64,000 nt of DNA from Jacaranda mimosifolia (lineage: Eukaryota > Streptophyta > Magnoliopsida > Lamiales > Bignoniaceae), in NCBI GenBank assembly GCA_018894105.1, contig CM032122.1, forward strand, positions 37,603,404 through 37,667,403, read 5' to 3'. This document shows positions 35,543 through 47,731 of the stretch, in pieces. A model generated the notes under the pieces. That model was not told where the DNA came from. It worked only from the letters and a program-made list of their open reading frames with translations, and did not search any database. Each line of letters begins with the position of its first letter. Position 1 is the first letter of the stretch. The position numbers were made by a program, and so were the translations under genes.

Positions 35543-35989
35543 TCAATTGGCAACATCAATCTTGGTGGTGCAAGCCAGCAGCCGCCGGAAAATTGACGCC
35601 AAGGCAGAACACGACACCGCCTTACGACCGGCTCGCTTCCTCCGGTCACCATCTCCGCCGCGACCACCACTGGACTTTCTCTTTCTTGACTGGTCGGCCG
35701 CGGCGCCCTTCTCCCTATTCCTCCCGAGGCATTTTATGGACGTCTTTTCATCTGTATAATCCTCCTCCCGAGAGAAAGTGTAGCTTCTCAAATACAACTG
35801 CCTGCATGAAAAACTGTCGACCACCCTGGGGTGGCCATACATAGAATTCTGCCCATCTTTCCGGCCTTTAGAGCTCATCGACCTCACGAACTCAAAGTCG
35901 GATTCCGGCCACTTGTACAGGTTGACGTAGGTCGCCCTAACCGGGACACGGGCGTCGTCGACGCAGCTGGATATGCAAGTTGAAGCCAT
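35543..35989 (-). CDS. Small basic plant protein of unknown function
   Basis: A single-exon frame of 148 aa. The N-terminal half is of the kind conserved in related plant proteins, with MASTCISSCVDD, RATYVNLYKWPESDFEFVRS and CRQLYLRSYTFSREE. The middle (residues ~90-125) is very rich in Lys, Arg and Gly (RKRKSSGGRGGDGDRRKRAG) and could act as a nuclear signal. The C-terminus SALASIFRRLLACTTKIDVA is an amphipathic or hydrophobic helix. No signal peptide or catalytic motif is seen. I recall similar uncharacterised proteins in many eudicots but no known function. The high GC and balanced codon use of the frame, unlike its flanks, support it as real. Confidence 0.85.
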   Translation of the reverse strand: MASTCISSCVDDARVPVRATYVNLYKWPESDFEFVRSMSSKGRKDGQNSMYGHPRVVDSFSCRQLYLRSYTFSREEDYTDEKTSIKCLGRNREKGAAADQSRKRKSSGGRGGDGDRRKRAGRKAVSCSALASIFRRLLACTTKIDVAN

Positions 35990-35999
35990 GTTTTATTGC

Positions 36000-37702
36000 T
36001 CTGGATATCAACTGAATTGAATCAGATAGTGTATGTGTATATATATGTGGACAGATGAGCTTAAGAAACAAGAAAAGTTGTGGGGGTGGGAGGGATAAAG
36101 CCTAAAGGAGAATGAGGGCAGCCAGGCAGGGCCTGAAAGTGTTATAGTGCGATTTTAAGCGTTTCATATTGGAGTATGCCAATGATTTGACATCATGTGA
36201 TAAGGGCAGGTAAACTGTAGCTTATGGGTATCAAATTCAATAAAAATAAATTTTTATTTTAAAAATATGATTTGTAATCAATGGGAATTGGGTGGTATTC
36301 TGGAGAGATTGGTAAATTTTGTTTCTTTTAAATTTACTTGATAAAATAAAATAAAATGGGGATTTTTATAAAAATGAAAACTAGAATCTTAAAAGTAAAA
36401 TAATTCACAAATAAAATAAGAAATCAATAAGAATAGAATATAGTCAAAGATAAAATTTCGGTTTGATTCACATATCTAATTATTGATGCAAATATTAATT
36501 CTTTTTTTCTTGAATATATTAGTTATACTTATTCGGACGCCCTAATAACCAATATCTCTTTGCTATTTCGATAACTAAAAGAAGTTCGTTAGTTATTTTT
36601 CTTGTCAATAAACAACCCTAAAGAAGCGTTTTTAGGATTTAATTTATCAACAGCATTAAAAACTAGAGAGACCCGGCCCTAGCCAACAAACACACACAAG
36701 CGGGGTTCATTTAGATTATATTATTTATCCATATAACAAAAATCATACATGTAGTCACCATACATAACTATGTTATTTGCCACAAATATTAGAACAATTA
36801 AACAATTACGGATTTAGTGTTCTAATTGATAGAACAATTATTCTAAGCTATCAAATTTGGGCCCTAAATTCAATGAACCTGAATAATCGTAATGAAAATG
36901 GAAGATAAATAAATACTCAAGAAATAAAGAAAACAAATTAAATCAATTAGACTCACAAATATTGAAGAACCAAAACGTCGATAATTCCTTTTGCTGGAAG
37001 AAGAGTTTACCAACTCATGTTTGAGAGAAAAAGCGCAGGAAACTAAAAATATGCTTAACAAAAGAATGAAAAACTACTTTATGAAAGAAACCCGATCCCC
37101 TATAAATAGTCTACTACTCCTAATGCAACTGGGAAACTAATAAGAGTCCAACCAAAATAGGAAAACTAAAATTATCCTAATTAAAGAAATAAAAATTAAA
37201 ATATTCCAGGAATGTACAACTGCCAAAACATGTTCCCACTCAAATTATTTCCTTCTTCCATTTCTCGTCTCTTCGGAATGCAATCTTTGCTCTAAGCACG
37301 TCGAAAACTTGATTTCCAACTTCAATTAACTTGAATCTTCAATTTGCTTCATAAAATATAAAAAAAAATTAAAATCCAACAGTTAAGCATTTTTACTATT
37401 AATCACAAGAGGAAATTATACGAATAAACGGACAAAAAATACAATTTAACAGTAGCACCACCACTTACACAGACCAACAAATATTATTCTTTAAATTTAT
37501 AATTTAGAGATTTCATGGGTGGGATTCGTCCATTTTGAGCCATTGACTTGGATGATGGATCCCTTCTTTATTAACTTTAAATATATATTCTTTACCTCAT
37601 ATTCCTTTTTGAATATTTATCTTAATGTCCTTTTCCGAGTTTCCCCCACAACTAATTAATGAATTTGTCAATTTTATTTTCAGGCCTTGCTTCTAAATTG
37701 TC
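36000..37702. other. Intergenic DNA, possible copia-type LTR remnant
   Basis: The first ~100 bases are the leader/promoter side of the small-protein gene. Read on the minus strand from 37381, a block begins TGTTGGATTTTAATTTT and holds CTATTTATAGGGGATC near 37110, like an LTR start and TATA box. Its other end (perhaps near 36771, where the minus strand ends AAATAACA) lacks a matching TSD, so this is tentative. Confidence 0.35.
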
Positions 37703-37821
37703 TGTTAGTATCTTTTATCGATAAAATAATTAAATTATAATTTCTATATATGATATTAGGTAATTTTTATTTTTGAGCTAACTTTTAAGATTGAGTTAGG
37801 CGCATGATCCATTCTTCAACA
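37703..37821 (+). mobile_element. Degenerate solo TRIM LTR
   Basis: TGTTAGTATCTTTTATC at the start and CATTCTTCAACA at the end match the LTR of the TRIM at 14652, with the shared interior gagctaactttt and gattgagttagg. No partner LTR is adjacent. The flanks (ttgtc/ttgct) are only partly alike. Confidence 0.65.
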
Positions 37822-39007
37822 TTGCTTGTTATGAAGTACAAGGCTTTGTCTTTCTTTTCCCCCTTTTTGTGAATTAAAGATAGGGTAACCAATTTTTGGG
37901 AGATTGATGCTAGAAATAATAGATATTGTGAGATGTTTGAATTAAGATACATGTGAATACTATATATTTAAACAATTAAGAGCTTGTCATCAAAGTATGA
38001 CCAAATGTAAAAAAATGAAGTGGCTCTATTATAGAGGTAAGAAATTGATTTATTAACTACTATCACAAATAAATTATAACCGATATGCATAATTTTCTTT
38101 GAAAAAATAACATTGAGTTAAATCAATTAAATTATTGTGTTAGTAATTAATTTATGAAGGGACAAGGTCTGTAGAAAATGTATATATATATACTTTGTTT
38201 ACTTTCAATTTTAAAATCATAAAAAAAAATTAACATTGAAAAAGGTGCATTTTGCTAAGCTAATATAATTCTAAAATTGTTTTCTAAATCAGATACTTAA
38301 GAAAAAGCCGTCTTTTAAACTATACACCCTATTTTGATCAGCTCGTTTTAGAGTTCACGATTTCACGTCGTCCCAACAAAGAAGGTTTCATTTTCAGAAA
38401 ATATTTAACATATTTTATTAAATAAAATTTTAAATTAATTTATTTACATCACTAATATAATGCATTTTTGTTTTCGCAAACCTCTAAAGGATGTATTCCT
38501 AAAATATTTCAAAAAATATTTGTACCAACAGAAACCAAATGAATCCAAAGTTTGGGTATATATACTTATAATTAGCCACTTCATTTAATTAATCCTATTA
38601 TGTTATATGATTACCTCTTATTATTTGTTACTCTAAAAGCACAAATACTACTTATATTGTTGGCCCTATTAATTATATATATATATATATATATTTGAGA
38701 ATCAGCCACACAGCCCAATTGAGTGTTATACATATATATAGGATTACTTTATAGTGAAGTATTATCCTTGAAGCTATAATAATTACTTTGCCAGCGTTTA
38801 GTCATAGAACAAATTAAATAAGAGGCTTGAAATCTGTAAAAGACTCTCTTAAAAATAATTCTCAAAAGCCCGGTTGTTGAGGGTGTTCCATCAACAACTT
38901 TTAGCTTTTCAATTCATCCCTCAGATATACACATACATAGTGTAGTAGTACTGTAGATCACGCCAGTTGCTATTTTGGGCTTGGCCCTCTCCTTTTGACA
39001 TTCAATT
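37822..39007. other. Intergenic AT-rich DNA
   Basis: No gene, RNA or clear element was recognised; TA microsatellites occur near 38188 and 38676. Confidence 0.4.
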
Positions 39008-39167
39008 TTTGGATCATCTATTTTATTTTTTATTTTAATTCGATCAATATATGCTAAATGTATTTAATTTAAATTAATTATTTTTATAAAAAATATTTAA
39101 TACACTTAACATATATTTATAAAATAAAATAAAAAATAAAACATGAAATAAAATAGAATGTCCAAAC
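39008..39167. mobile_element. ~165-bp palindromic MITE, copy C (diverged)
   Basis: TTTGGATCATCTATTTTATT and aaataaaatagaatgtccaaac form inverted ends. The interior atttttataaaaaatatttaat matches copies A and B. Confidence 0.6.
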
Positions 39168-39782
39168 TAGACATTTAGGGTGGAAGTAGATTATTCATTA
39201 TAAATTATCTAATCCGGATCAATTAACTTTAGAGCAAAATCAACTTCTAGATGCATATATATAGCTAGAATTCATCATTGCATCGCACATTCATTTACTA
39301 TTATTACTGTTAGTATTAATTAGAATAAGATTACTTTTAAGTACTTTTGTAGCCATCTTTACACAGCCTTTGCAATTAAGTAATAAAGTACGAATTCGAA
39401 TTACAAAGCAAGATTTGAGAAACATGCATAGATTATTGATATATAGCCATCTTTTAGTGATCGAGCCTTTTGAGTCAAGTATCAAAATACTCTAATTTAT
39501 GAAGATTTGGGAAACACAAATGTACCTCAAGAAATCTGTTGTCTTTTTTGCTTTTTAATTCTACCCATCATTACGTATATACATACTATTGCGGATAGAA
39601 AACATTTTAATTCAAAAGAATTGCACCAACCGCATGTAATTGCTGATGACTTTTATGAAAGGCAATGAAAGCGGTCCCAGCCTTTCCTCAATAGGATTAC
39701 AGATCACTCCTTTTTGTTTGGGGGGTTGGTACAGTATAATCCAATTCTTTCCTCTTTTCTTTCTATTTTGGATTTTTGATTT
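39168..39782. other. Intergenic DNA
   Basis: No gene is seen. The ORF at 39640-40005 (+) runs into the TRIM that follows and is not credible. Confidence 0.4.
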
Positions 39783-40100
39783 TGTTAAAGAGTGGATTTT
39801 ATGCTTAACTCAATCTAAAAAGTTAGCTTTTGAAGTGAGGATTGTCCAAACTCATAAATCTAGTCCAGAACACATCTACTCAACATATGTGAGACATGTA
39901 ACACATTTCTTGCACGCCCATGAGATGGAACGTGGAATAAATGGGTATTCAGACATCGGGAATAGCCTTGGCTCCGATACCATGATAAATGGACCTTGGG
40001 CCTAATTCAACTCCAAAAGTTAGCTCATGAAGTAAGGATTGTCCAAATTCATATATCTACTCCATAACTCATCTATTCAACCGATGTGGGACATGTAACA
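39783..40100 (-). mobile_element. TRIM retrotransposon, minus orientation (318 bp)
   Basis: On the minus strand both LTRs (39983-40100 and 39783-39903) begin TGTTACATGTC and carry ggacaatcct and agctaac-type blocks shared with the TRIM at 14652. Between them on the minus strand is TGGTATCGGAGCC (39970-39982), a Met-tRNA-type primer-binding site. The flanks GATTT and GATTG match at 4 of 5 bases, an aged TSD. Confidence 0.82.
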
Positions 40101-41067
40101 GATTGCATTCTAAACAAAAAAATTGATGAAAACAAGAAGATTGAATCTTAAGTTGATTCTGGAAAAGATTTTGTTTTTCATGAATTAGTACCACGCTAGT
40201 TGCTTTTTTCCCTAAGTTTTAAAGTAATTAGATACATCATTATGTTATGTATTAAATGATAATGAACTAATAATTATCATTCAATAATTTATAAATATGA
40301 ACCATCAATTTTCAATTATTATGGAAATACATAAATATTAACATATTTATTGAAATTTTAAACTCAAATCTTGTAATTTTAAGTAGCGATTAGATCGATG
40401 GTTATTCTTCAAAAAATGACTCTTCGTGGAGGAAAAAAAAGAAAAGAAAAGAAATATGTTTAGAGAAATAAGCATTGAGATTGAATGATCACCACTTTGA
40501 AAATAATATTATTAATAATAATTAATTTTACAGAATTATTCCTGAAAGCTAGTTGGTTGTGTATTTCTTGAAAATTTTGGTGTTATACAATATGTACGAA
40601 TGCATATATATATATATGTATAGATACGTGGGTTGTAATGTGTGTATATAAAATACGTAAACATACAATAGATGTTTTAGGTACTTATTCTAAATAATTA
40701 TTTGAGTACAATTTTATGTGTGTATGTATATACATATATGTATATATGCGTATATATCTAAATATTTATGTAGTTGAATTTTTAATTTATATGTGTACAT
40801 GTACTTGTATGAGCATAGACATGTATAAGAAAACATATATGTCATGTGTAGCCTTTTATATAATTATTATATGTGTTAATAAAAACAGCAAATAAGGCTT
40901 CTCTCCAACTTTTGAAAATCTTAGGGGCTTATGATATGGGCCTTACATATACTTATAGTCTTATATATGCATGTTGTGAACTAATTGGGCCTTAAAATAG
41001 TATCCAAGTTCCGGTGTACTAGAACAATTAAATGGCTAGGTCCCAAATTATTCAAATATGATCCCAA
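40101..41067. other. Intergenic AT-rich DNA
   Basis: No gene is seen. The region 40560-40850 is dense in alternating TA/TG (tatatgtgtgtatg), possibly prone to Z-DNA or cruciform structure. Confidence 0.4.
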
Positions 41068-41765
41068 GGACAGTCAATGGATTGGATTTTAATTTGAATT
41101 TAATTTGAATTTTAAGATTTTTATTCAATTAAAATATCTGATGGATCAAATTCAATTATAAATTTTCGTAATTCAAAATAAGTGGATCAAATATTGAATT
41201 GAGTAATTCGATTCATTAAAGATCTGAATCTGAACTTTAATATTTTTTATTAAATTAATACTCTTATATATAATATTAATAAAACAATTAAAATAAAATT
41301 TATATATTATATTGATATAACATCTATATTAATGTATATATTATACTATTAATACTGAGTCTTTAACATAAATAAGAGGAATATCAAATATAATAATATA
41401 TAATAGTTCATCCATTCATTAATATAATGTGAAATAGGAATTTAATATTCAAATATTTAACTTTTGGATTAATATATAATAAAAAGTTGTTAAAAATTCA
41501 AATATGACATAAATTTACTTAATAAATACAATATTTTATAAAATTCAAAAGGAAAGTGAGGGGGGGGGGGGGGGATGGAGAAAAGAAAAAAAAAAGTAAA
41601 TCGTGTTGAATTTTTTAATCGAATTTCGGATATCTATCGAATTCGAATTTGGTACTAACTAACAAAAATTCTATATGATTTTGGGTCGGATTCGGATATG
41701 AATTTTGATAGTCGAATTCGAATTAGGGTATGACAGATCCAATCCAAATTTGACCTGTTGACAGC
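41068..41765 (+). mobile_element. TIR element family X, copy 1 (~698 bp)
   Basis: It begins GGACAGTCAATGGATTGGAT and ends with an inverted counterpart (tttgacctgttgacagc). The interior is AT-rich with gaattcgaatt-type motifs near both ends. Its reverse complement matches 41837-42535 along nearly the whole length. It has no ORF, and no target duplication was resolved. Confidence 0.75.
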
Positions 41766-41836
41766 TTTAATCCCAACTTCATATTATAATGGGTCAAGCC
41801 CAACCTTTAGTAAACCAAGCACCATTGTTGGATCTA

Positions 41837-42535
41837 GGGCTATCAAATGATCGAATTTGGATCGAATCAGTCATATTAGAATTTGAATTTGATTATCAAA
41901 ATTCATATCCAAACTCGCTTAGATATCCTATAGAATTTTTGTTAATTAGTACTATATCCGAATCCGATGGATATTCAAATTTTGATAAAAAAATTGGATC
42001 TGATATAATTTTTTTTCTTTCTTTTTTTTTTGCCTTTTAGGATTTATAAAAATATTGTATTTATTAAGTAAATTTACGTCATATTTGAACTTTTAACAAC
42101 TTTTTATTATATATTAGTCCAAAAATTAAATATTTGGATACTAAACCCTTACTTCATAGTATATTAATGCATATATGAACTATTTATACATTATTATATT
42201 TGACATTTTATCAATATTCCTCTTATTTTTTAAAACTGAAGACTCAATATTATAACATAATATAGATGTTAATATTGATATTAGGTCAATATAATATATA
42301 AATTTTATTTTAAAGTCTTTAGTAATATTATATGTAAGACTATTAATTTAATAAAAAAAAATTTAAAGTTCGAATTCGGATCTTTAACGGATTGAATTGT
42401 TCAATTCCATGTCCAATCCATTTATTTCGGATTATGGATATTTATAATCAGATATTATCCATCGGATATTTTAATTGAATACAAATTATAAAATTTGAAT
42501 CGAATTCGAATTAAAATTCAATCCATTAATAGTCC
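41837..42535 (-). mobile_element. TIR element family X, copy 2, inverted (~699 bp)
   Basis: It begins GGGCTATCAAATGATCGAAT and ends with aatccattaatagtcc. Internal blocks such as gacgtaaatttact-type and caatattcctctta are the reverse complement of copy 1. With copy 1 and the 71-base spacer it forms a palindrome of about 1.47 kb. Confidence 0.75.
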
Positions 42536-42978
42536 TAGTTGAATCAATTATTCATGAATAACTTAGATCAAACCAAGCAATTTATTGGCCACTACCTAAT
42601 AGTTATCTGTCCATTCATCTGGGATTGGTATCAGAACTTTCCTAGTTCTCCAAAACTTTATCACTATATAGTAATGAAAAGGCTTACATTTCATGGAATG
42701 AGCCCTCCAAGTGGGAGAAGCTTAAGGCAAAAAACAGAGTTTACCTGTAAGAATTTTATCTGATGTGAATGGGTAACAATCTCTGACAGACGAAACAAGC
42801 ATTACAACAGTACAATCAGCGAAATGTAGAAAAGCCACTTTTGCCTTTAATATATAACACCTAAGGTGCTTCATTAAGTAATCCGAAGTTACATTCACGC
42901 TAATTAAAATAGCAGAGGGGCTCCTAAACATTAAAAAATTATGGGAACTCCTCTAGGATGATGATGATGATGGAGGTA
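42536..42978. other. 3' flank of the CCT-motif gene
   Basis: Likely 3' UTR and downstream DNA of the minus-strand gene that ends at 42979. Short ORFs here are not credible. Confidence 0.4.
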
Positions 42979-44035
42979 TTAAGGCATCATATTTGCAGAC
43001 AATGCATCAAGAAAACTGATCCAGCTATCATCTTCCTCCACAGATGTATGATCACATTGAGTTTGAGGTGCCTTTTCGATTTTATCGTTCCTGGCGAATC
43101 TTCCCCTGACGCGCGGTCGACTGTCTGCTAAGGTTTTCCGACATTCATACTAATTCACAGAAACTATGATGATGTAAGTACTAAAACTAAAAATCGAAAC
43201 CAAAGACCACAGCAGTCGTATATTTAACATTTTAATATGTGCTTAATATGATTGCTTTATCTTAGGTGGATTAGTTTCTTCTGCCGCCAAAAACCAGTTT
43301 TCTTTTTGCCCTTTTGTTTTCATTAATGAGTAGAAGTAACAAGGAAAATTGGGAATTGGTTTCAATACCTTGATCTTCTTGTTGAAATTCCTGAGGTTTC
43401 TTTTGCTCCTATATCTCTCAATTCTTTCTTTTTTCTCCTCTGGACTGTATGGGCTGGCTCTGTTCATGCTCTCCATTATATTGCTCTCACTTGATAACGG
43501 ACTGTTTGCCCGCTGGTTGTGCGGCGCCAAGTTTACGCTCTGCTGCATTATAGGTACAAGGAAAAAAAATCTTTCAAGTTCTGAGATTTATAACAGATTT
43601 TTTCAAGAAAAATAGTAATAGTGTAATTAGTACGACTTGGAAATATTCGGGCAGAGAATTAGTGGACTAATGGAGTTAAGTAAGTACCTGCAAATCATAA
43701 CTAGTTATTGAAGTGGGAGAACCAACATAGCTGCTACATCCGCTGCTAGAGTACACCAGCTCTGACCTCAATACTGAATCACAGTCGTGCTCATTGGTGG
43801 GAAAAGCCAGAGGGGCTAGGAGTGACGGAGGTATTGGGAATGCTGGCTGAGAAGTGGGGTCGTCGGCCCATGGGAATTGGCCATGGACTTCCAACAAATA
43901 GTTGTAGGAAAGCTGATTCCCCTGGTGCGAGAACATGTATTTTTGGTAAATTCTCGAGTGTGGAAGTGGAGCACAAGGGAAATGAATAGTGAAACTGGTT
44001 TGATTTGATAAAAAATCAACAAGGGACATGCACAA
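42979..44035 (-). CDS. CCT-motif (CMF) nuclear protein
   Basis: Three exons on the minus strand: 43688-44035, 43369-43542 and 42979-43149, both introns in phase 0 with GT..AG borders, giving 230 aa. The start could also be the Met two codons later. The first exon codes for an acidic/Ser-rich region (SSSGCSSYVGSPTSITSYD) with no B-box zinc finger. The CCT motif spans the second intron: KKERIERYRSKRNLRNFNKK, then YECRKTLADSRPRVRGRFAR. It ends DDSWISFLDALSANMMP. CCT domains bind DNA with NF-Y partners and carry nuclear signals. The motif is of the CMF type (At1g63820/At5g41380/FITNESS group), not a full CONSTANS-like protein. CMF members tune flowering, light and stress responses; the role here is inferred. 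Confidence 0.9.
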
Positions 44036-45949
44036 TATTTAAAGGAGCTGGACAAGCTGGAACATGACGTGGAAGATGACATCATTTTTTCTTGAGCGCG
44101 TTGACTCGTCACTCCGGAAGGTATGTTGGCCTACCCGCACCAACACCAAGTTCTTTGTAACTAGGTCTGGGTGGGAGGAGGTGGGGAAGATAAGATATCA
44201 ACACTTGATCAAAGATCTGGTTGATTCCCAAATCAAGGGCAGTATTGAGGACTGGTAGAAAAGACTCATATTTTTCATGCAGGGTTGTGGTACAGTCTTC
44301 TAGTCGACCTGGGTGCCGGCCGCTTTGCGGGTAACTTGAGCCCTTTGTTGACTAAGTAACGTTTTACCCCCACGAATCACCCGGGAATCCTTTGGGTGCA
44401 TGACTTTTTTGGTGCACCCGACTGGTAATGTCTATAGTCCACAGTACACTTGAGTGTGTATTCTAAAGGGTATCCAAGTAGTCAACGTCTTAGAAAGTGC
44501 ATATTTTGCCCTCCCTCTTCTTGGAGGCCAATTGGTTATTTTTTAATTTCTGTTTTTCATTTTCAGTATCTACAAAGTTGGAAAAGATAATTAGAGAAAA
44601 TGAGTTCAACATAAATTTGTATTTAGATTATATATTGGTTGAAAAGTAGTGATTGCATATGAGATTTAGTAGTGAAATAGACTTGGACCATTTACAACCC
44701 ATTTCTCAACCAATTTCACACCCATTTAAATTTATAAACCAATTGAACTCATTTGTGCCCAACCCAATTCAAACCCACTCATATTATTTTAAGCTTAATC
44801 CAACCCAAAATTAAGTAGGTTGAGTTGGAATCATGATTCTAAACCCAATTTGCCATCCCTAACTATTTCTGAACTATGCACGGGACAACCATTGGCATCC
44901 TTAGCTCTTACAATATTATTGCAATTCAGGAACACAATCTGTACCAGAAATGCTGCAGTGTTGCTGAAACGCATCTACATTAATTGTGACAAGCTACAAG
45001 AGAATGCACTTTTTCATTGTGGTCCTATTATATAATCCCTTTATATTTTTATGCTTATAATCTTCCTCGTGAGACGTCCATTCAACTTGCAATTTGACAA
45101 CAAAATATAACACGTCTCCCACCACTTAGTTTCAAGAAAATACATGATAACTTTATGAAGACCCGTGTGGGAGGCATACACCCTTACTTTCAATTATTTG
45201 TTCACAGCTTAGGGTTGATAAAACCTGAGTTAATCTTAATTAGTATCACATAATTAGACTGATTAAAGTAGATATTAAGATTTAGTTTTATGTTCTAATT
45301 AGTGAAGTGATTTTCAGAATAAAGTTGCCTTTTTGACTGGTTAAACTGATTCAAGAGATGTCAATGTCATGCTGGCTAGGCTTTAGCAACGACCTCTTTC
45401 CACTATGATATATATTACTCATTTTAATCACACTTTCAACTGTGATTCCTAACTTTTCTTCCTCCATCGGAATAAACAGTTGTCTTTTCTTTATCATTGC
45501 TAGTCACATTAGAATATTTGCATGGTGTCTGATTTCTTTACATTTGTTGAATCAGTTCCTTAGACTGAAACGTATTAGTAAATATGTGCTAAGTGAGAAG
45601 GCTTTTAGTTATCACTATCAATGTAGATTAACATATAATAAATTTACTTTTACAACAACTTTGATATTTATAAATTTAATTTCAATATATTAAGAATATA
45701 TAGTCTTTTAGTTGTTTTCATTTTTAACATAAAAGAATTGTCAGAAGAAATTGCACTGGGGATGACATATCAGGAGTTTTCAATTGATATGTAATCTTGG
45801 ACTTGATGAACACTTTGAATACACATCCAAGATTCTGAACCTTGAAAAGAAAAAAAAATTGTAAACTAGACACCACATACGTATAATCACCATGAGAATA
45901 TGGGGACCCCTTTGAGCAAATGAAAGATACTTGAAAAGTACTATATCAG
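44036..45949. other. Intergenic DNA upstream of the CCT-motif gene
   Basis: The proximal part should hold the promoter; no firm TATA box was assigned. A GC-richer patch at about 44280-44420 is unlike its surroundings and may be a retroelement scrap. ORFs at 44820 and 45442 show no domain. Confidence 0.4.
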
Positions 45950-46121
45950 TTTAGATCTTTTATGCCAATATATGTTTTATCTCATATTCCATTGTATGGA
46001 TGTTTGACACGTATATTAAATATTTTTTTATAAAAATAATTAATTGATAACACAATACACTTGGCATAGATACAACACATTAAAATAAGAGATGAAACAT
46101 GAAATAAAATAGAAAATCTAA
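45950..46121. mobile_element. ~165-bp palindromic MITE, copy D (diverged)
   Basis: The interior (ttttttataaaaataattaattga) and the end gaaataaaatagaaaatctaat match the family at 14266. The left end, tttagatctttta, is degraded. Confidence 0.5.
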
Positions 46122-46350
46122 TTAAAGTGGTATTGTATGTACCCATCTCTGTAGATCTGAACGTATAGTGTAATTGCCTTCTGACTTTTTATGAGCAAAA
46201 GCAAATAACGAATGCATATTTTATCAGCACTCAAAACGTTTCGTTCCTTAATTGGTCAAAGAACAAATTCAGGAAATTAAAAATTGCTATTGTTGGATCT
46301 TCAACAGTCATTTAGATTTTATCTCAGTACTTCTAAAGCAGTGGGAAGAT

Positions 46351-46381
<31 letters not shown>

Positions 46382-47215
46382 CTGGCAATTGGTTGCACAT
46401 ACATATATGTGCAACATGAATTGTCATCTCATACTGCTTCTTGTGGTTAATGCCTTGTGCATATATAGGGAAAGAAATTATGGAGAGAGTTGATGACGTT
46501 TCGTCCCTCGGCTAGTTCAAGTCTAACAAATGGAAAGCATTGATAAAAATTCCTTTTCTCGTGGGGCTTAATCATATACCATTCACATGATTGGAAGAAT
46601 TTGTTTAGTTTGATTGGACGATATTTTATAATGTAATGACACACAAATCTAACATGTTCCATGCACGCTCAAAAATGAATATATATATATATATATATGG
46701 AGCATGAAGTAACATGACTTGGAGTTCCAACACCAAGAATGGGTGAAAAAAAAAAAAAAAGAACTTTGGGTCTAACTTACCCCCCAAAACTAGTTTTAGA
46801 TATGAGAATTATTTAATATCATATATAAAGTCCGCTACGTATTTACTTAATGGATCTGAAGATTTAATAGCCGGAGTATTTCAAAAGAGGCGAGTCGAAG
46901 TAAATATTTTAACTATTCTCAGTGAAATAGACTCAATATATAACTACGTTAACATGGAAGGGTTCCAAAGTAGAATAATATTGAGTTTTTTGAGATTTAA
47001 CTTTGAAGTGGAGATTAAATAGCTTAAGCATAATAAGTTCACAAGTCAGGGCTCAATCATGCACCCTCAATCAAGTTTTAACACAAAAAAGTAGTGGCCG
47101 AATTTCAGGGGCTTTAACGCTCCATCTCTACTAACAGTCCTATTTCTTTCGACCTTTCTTAAAAATAAATAAAATAAAATAAAATAAAATAAAAATTCTT
47201 CATTGTTAGAATCAG
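46122..47215. other. Intergenic DNA with a TC microsatellite
   Basis: A (TC)n run of about 14 units lies at ~46350-46377. A TA run lies at about 46680-46698. No gene is supported. Confidence 0.45.
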
Positions 47216-47731
47216 TGCTTGAAAAATCCAACCGTTGATTGAATCGAAAAATTTACCGGTTCACGGTTTACTGGTTCAACCGTTGGTCAGACCGTAATTG
47301 AACTGCAATTGAACCGTAACGTCATAATTACACAATATATATTACTTAAAAATTAATAAAATACCAAAATATAAAATATAAAGAGTTTAAATGAATATAT
47401 TGTCTAACTTCACAATCCAAATTTTACAATTCATATTATAAATGATCACCACAATTTAAATATCTTAAGTTTAAAGTATAAATATGATATGGAGGTGTAC
47501 CTTGGCCTTAAAACTTTGTACTTAGACAAAAGATTAAAAAAATATTAATTTTATTAAAAATTAAAGGGAAAAAAAACGCTTCAATTCAATTGAACCGTGT
47601 TTGAACGGTCCAACCACCGGTTTGAATGGTTTTAATAAAATAGGGCTTTTTTTTTTTTAAATTTTTCGATTTATGAGAAATCAGTCAGGTCAAAGGTCCG
47701 ACCGGTCCAATCTGATTTTTTAAATCATGGT
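47216..47731. mobile_element. MITE-like element with ccaaccg/accggtt motifs
   Basis: From 47216 (gcttgaaaaatccaaccgtt) to 47731, inverse motifs recur at both ends: aaccgt/acggtt and, at the right, ggtccgaccggtccaatctg. The middle is AT-rich. The ends read in opposite directions, as in dispersed plant MITEs, but the TIR is imperfect and no duplication was resolved. Confidence 0.5.

Noticed and set aside
35361..35844. Plus-strand ORFs opposite the small basic protein
   Set aside because: They are antisense shadows of the GC-rich minus-strand gene; the minus frame has the conserved-looking motifs.
39640..40005. 121-aa ORF
   Set aside because: Most of it lies inside the minus-orientation TRIM at 39783-40100.
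43349..43615. Plus-strand hydrophobic ORF opposite the CCT gene
   Set aside because: It is the antisense of the exon coding for the CCT motif and an intron.
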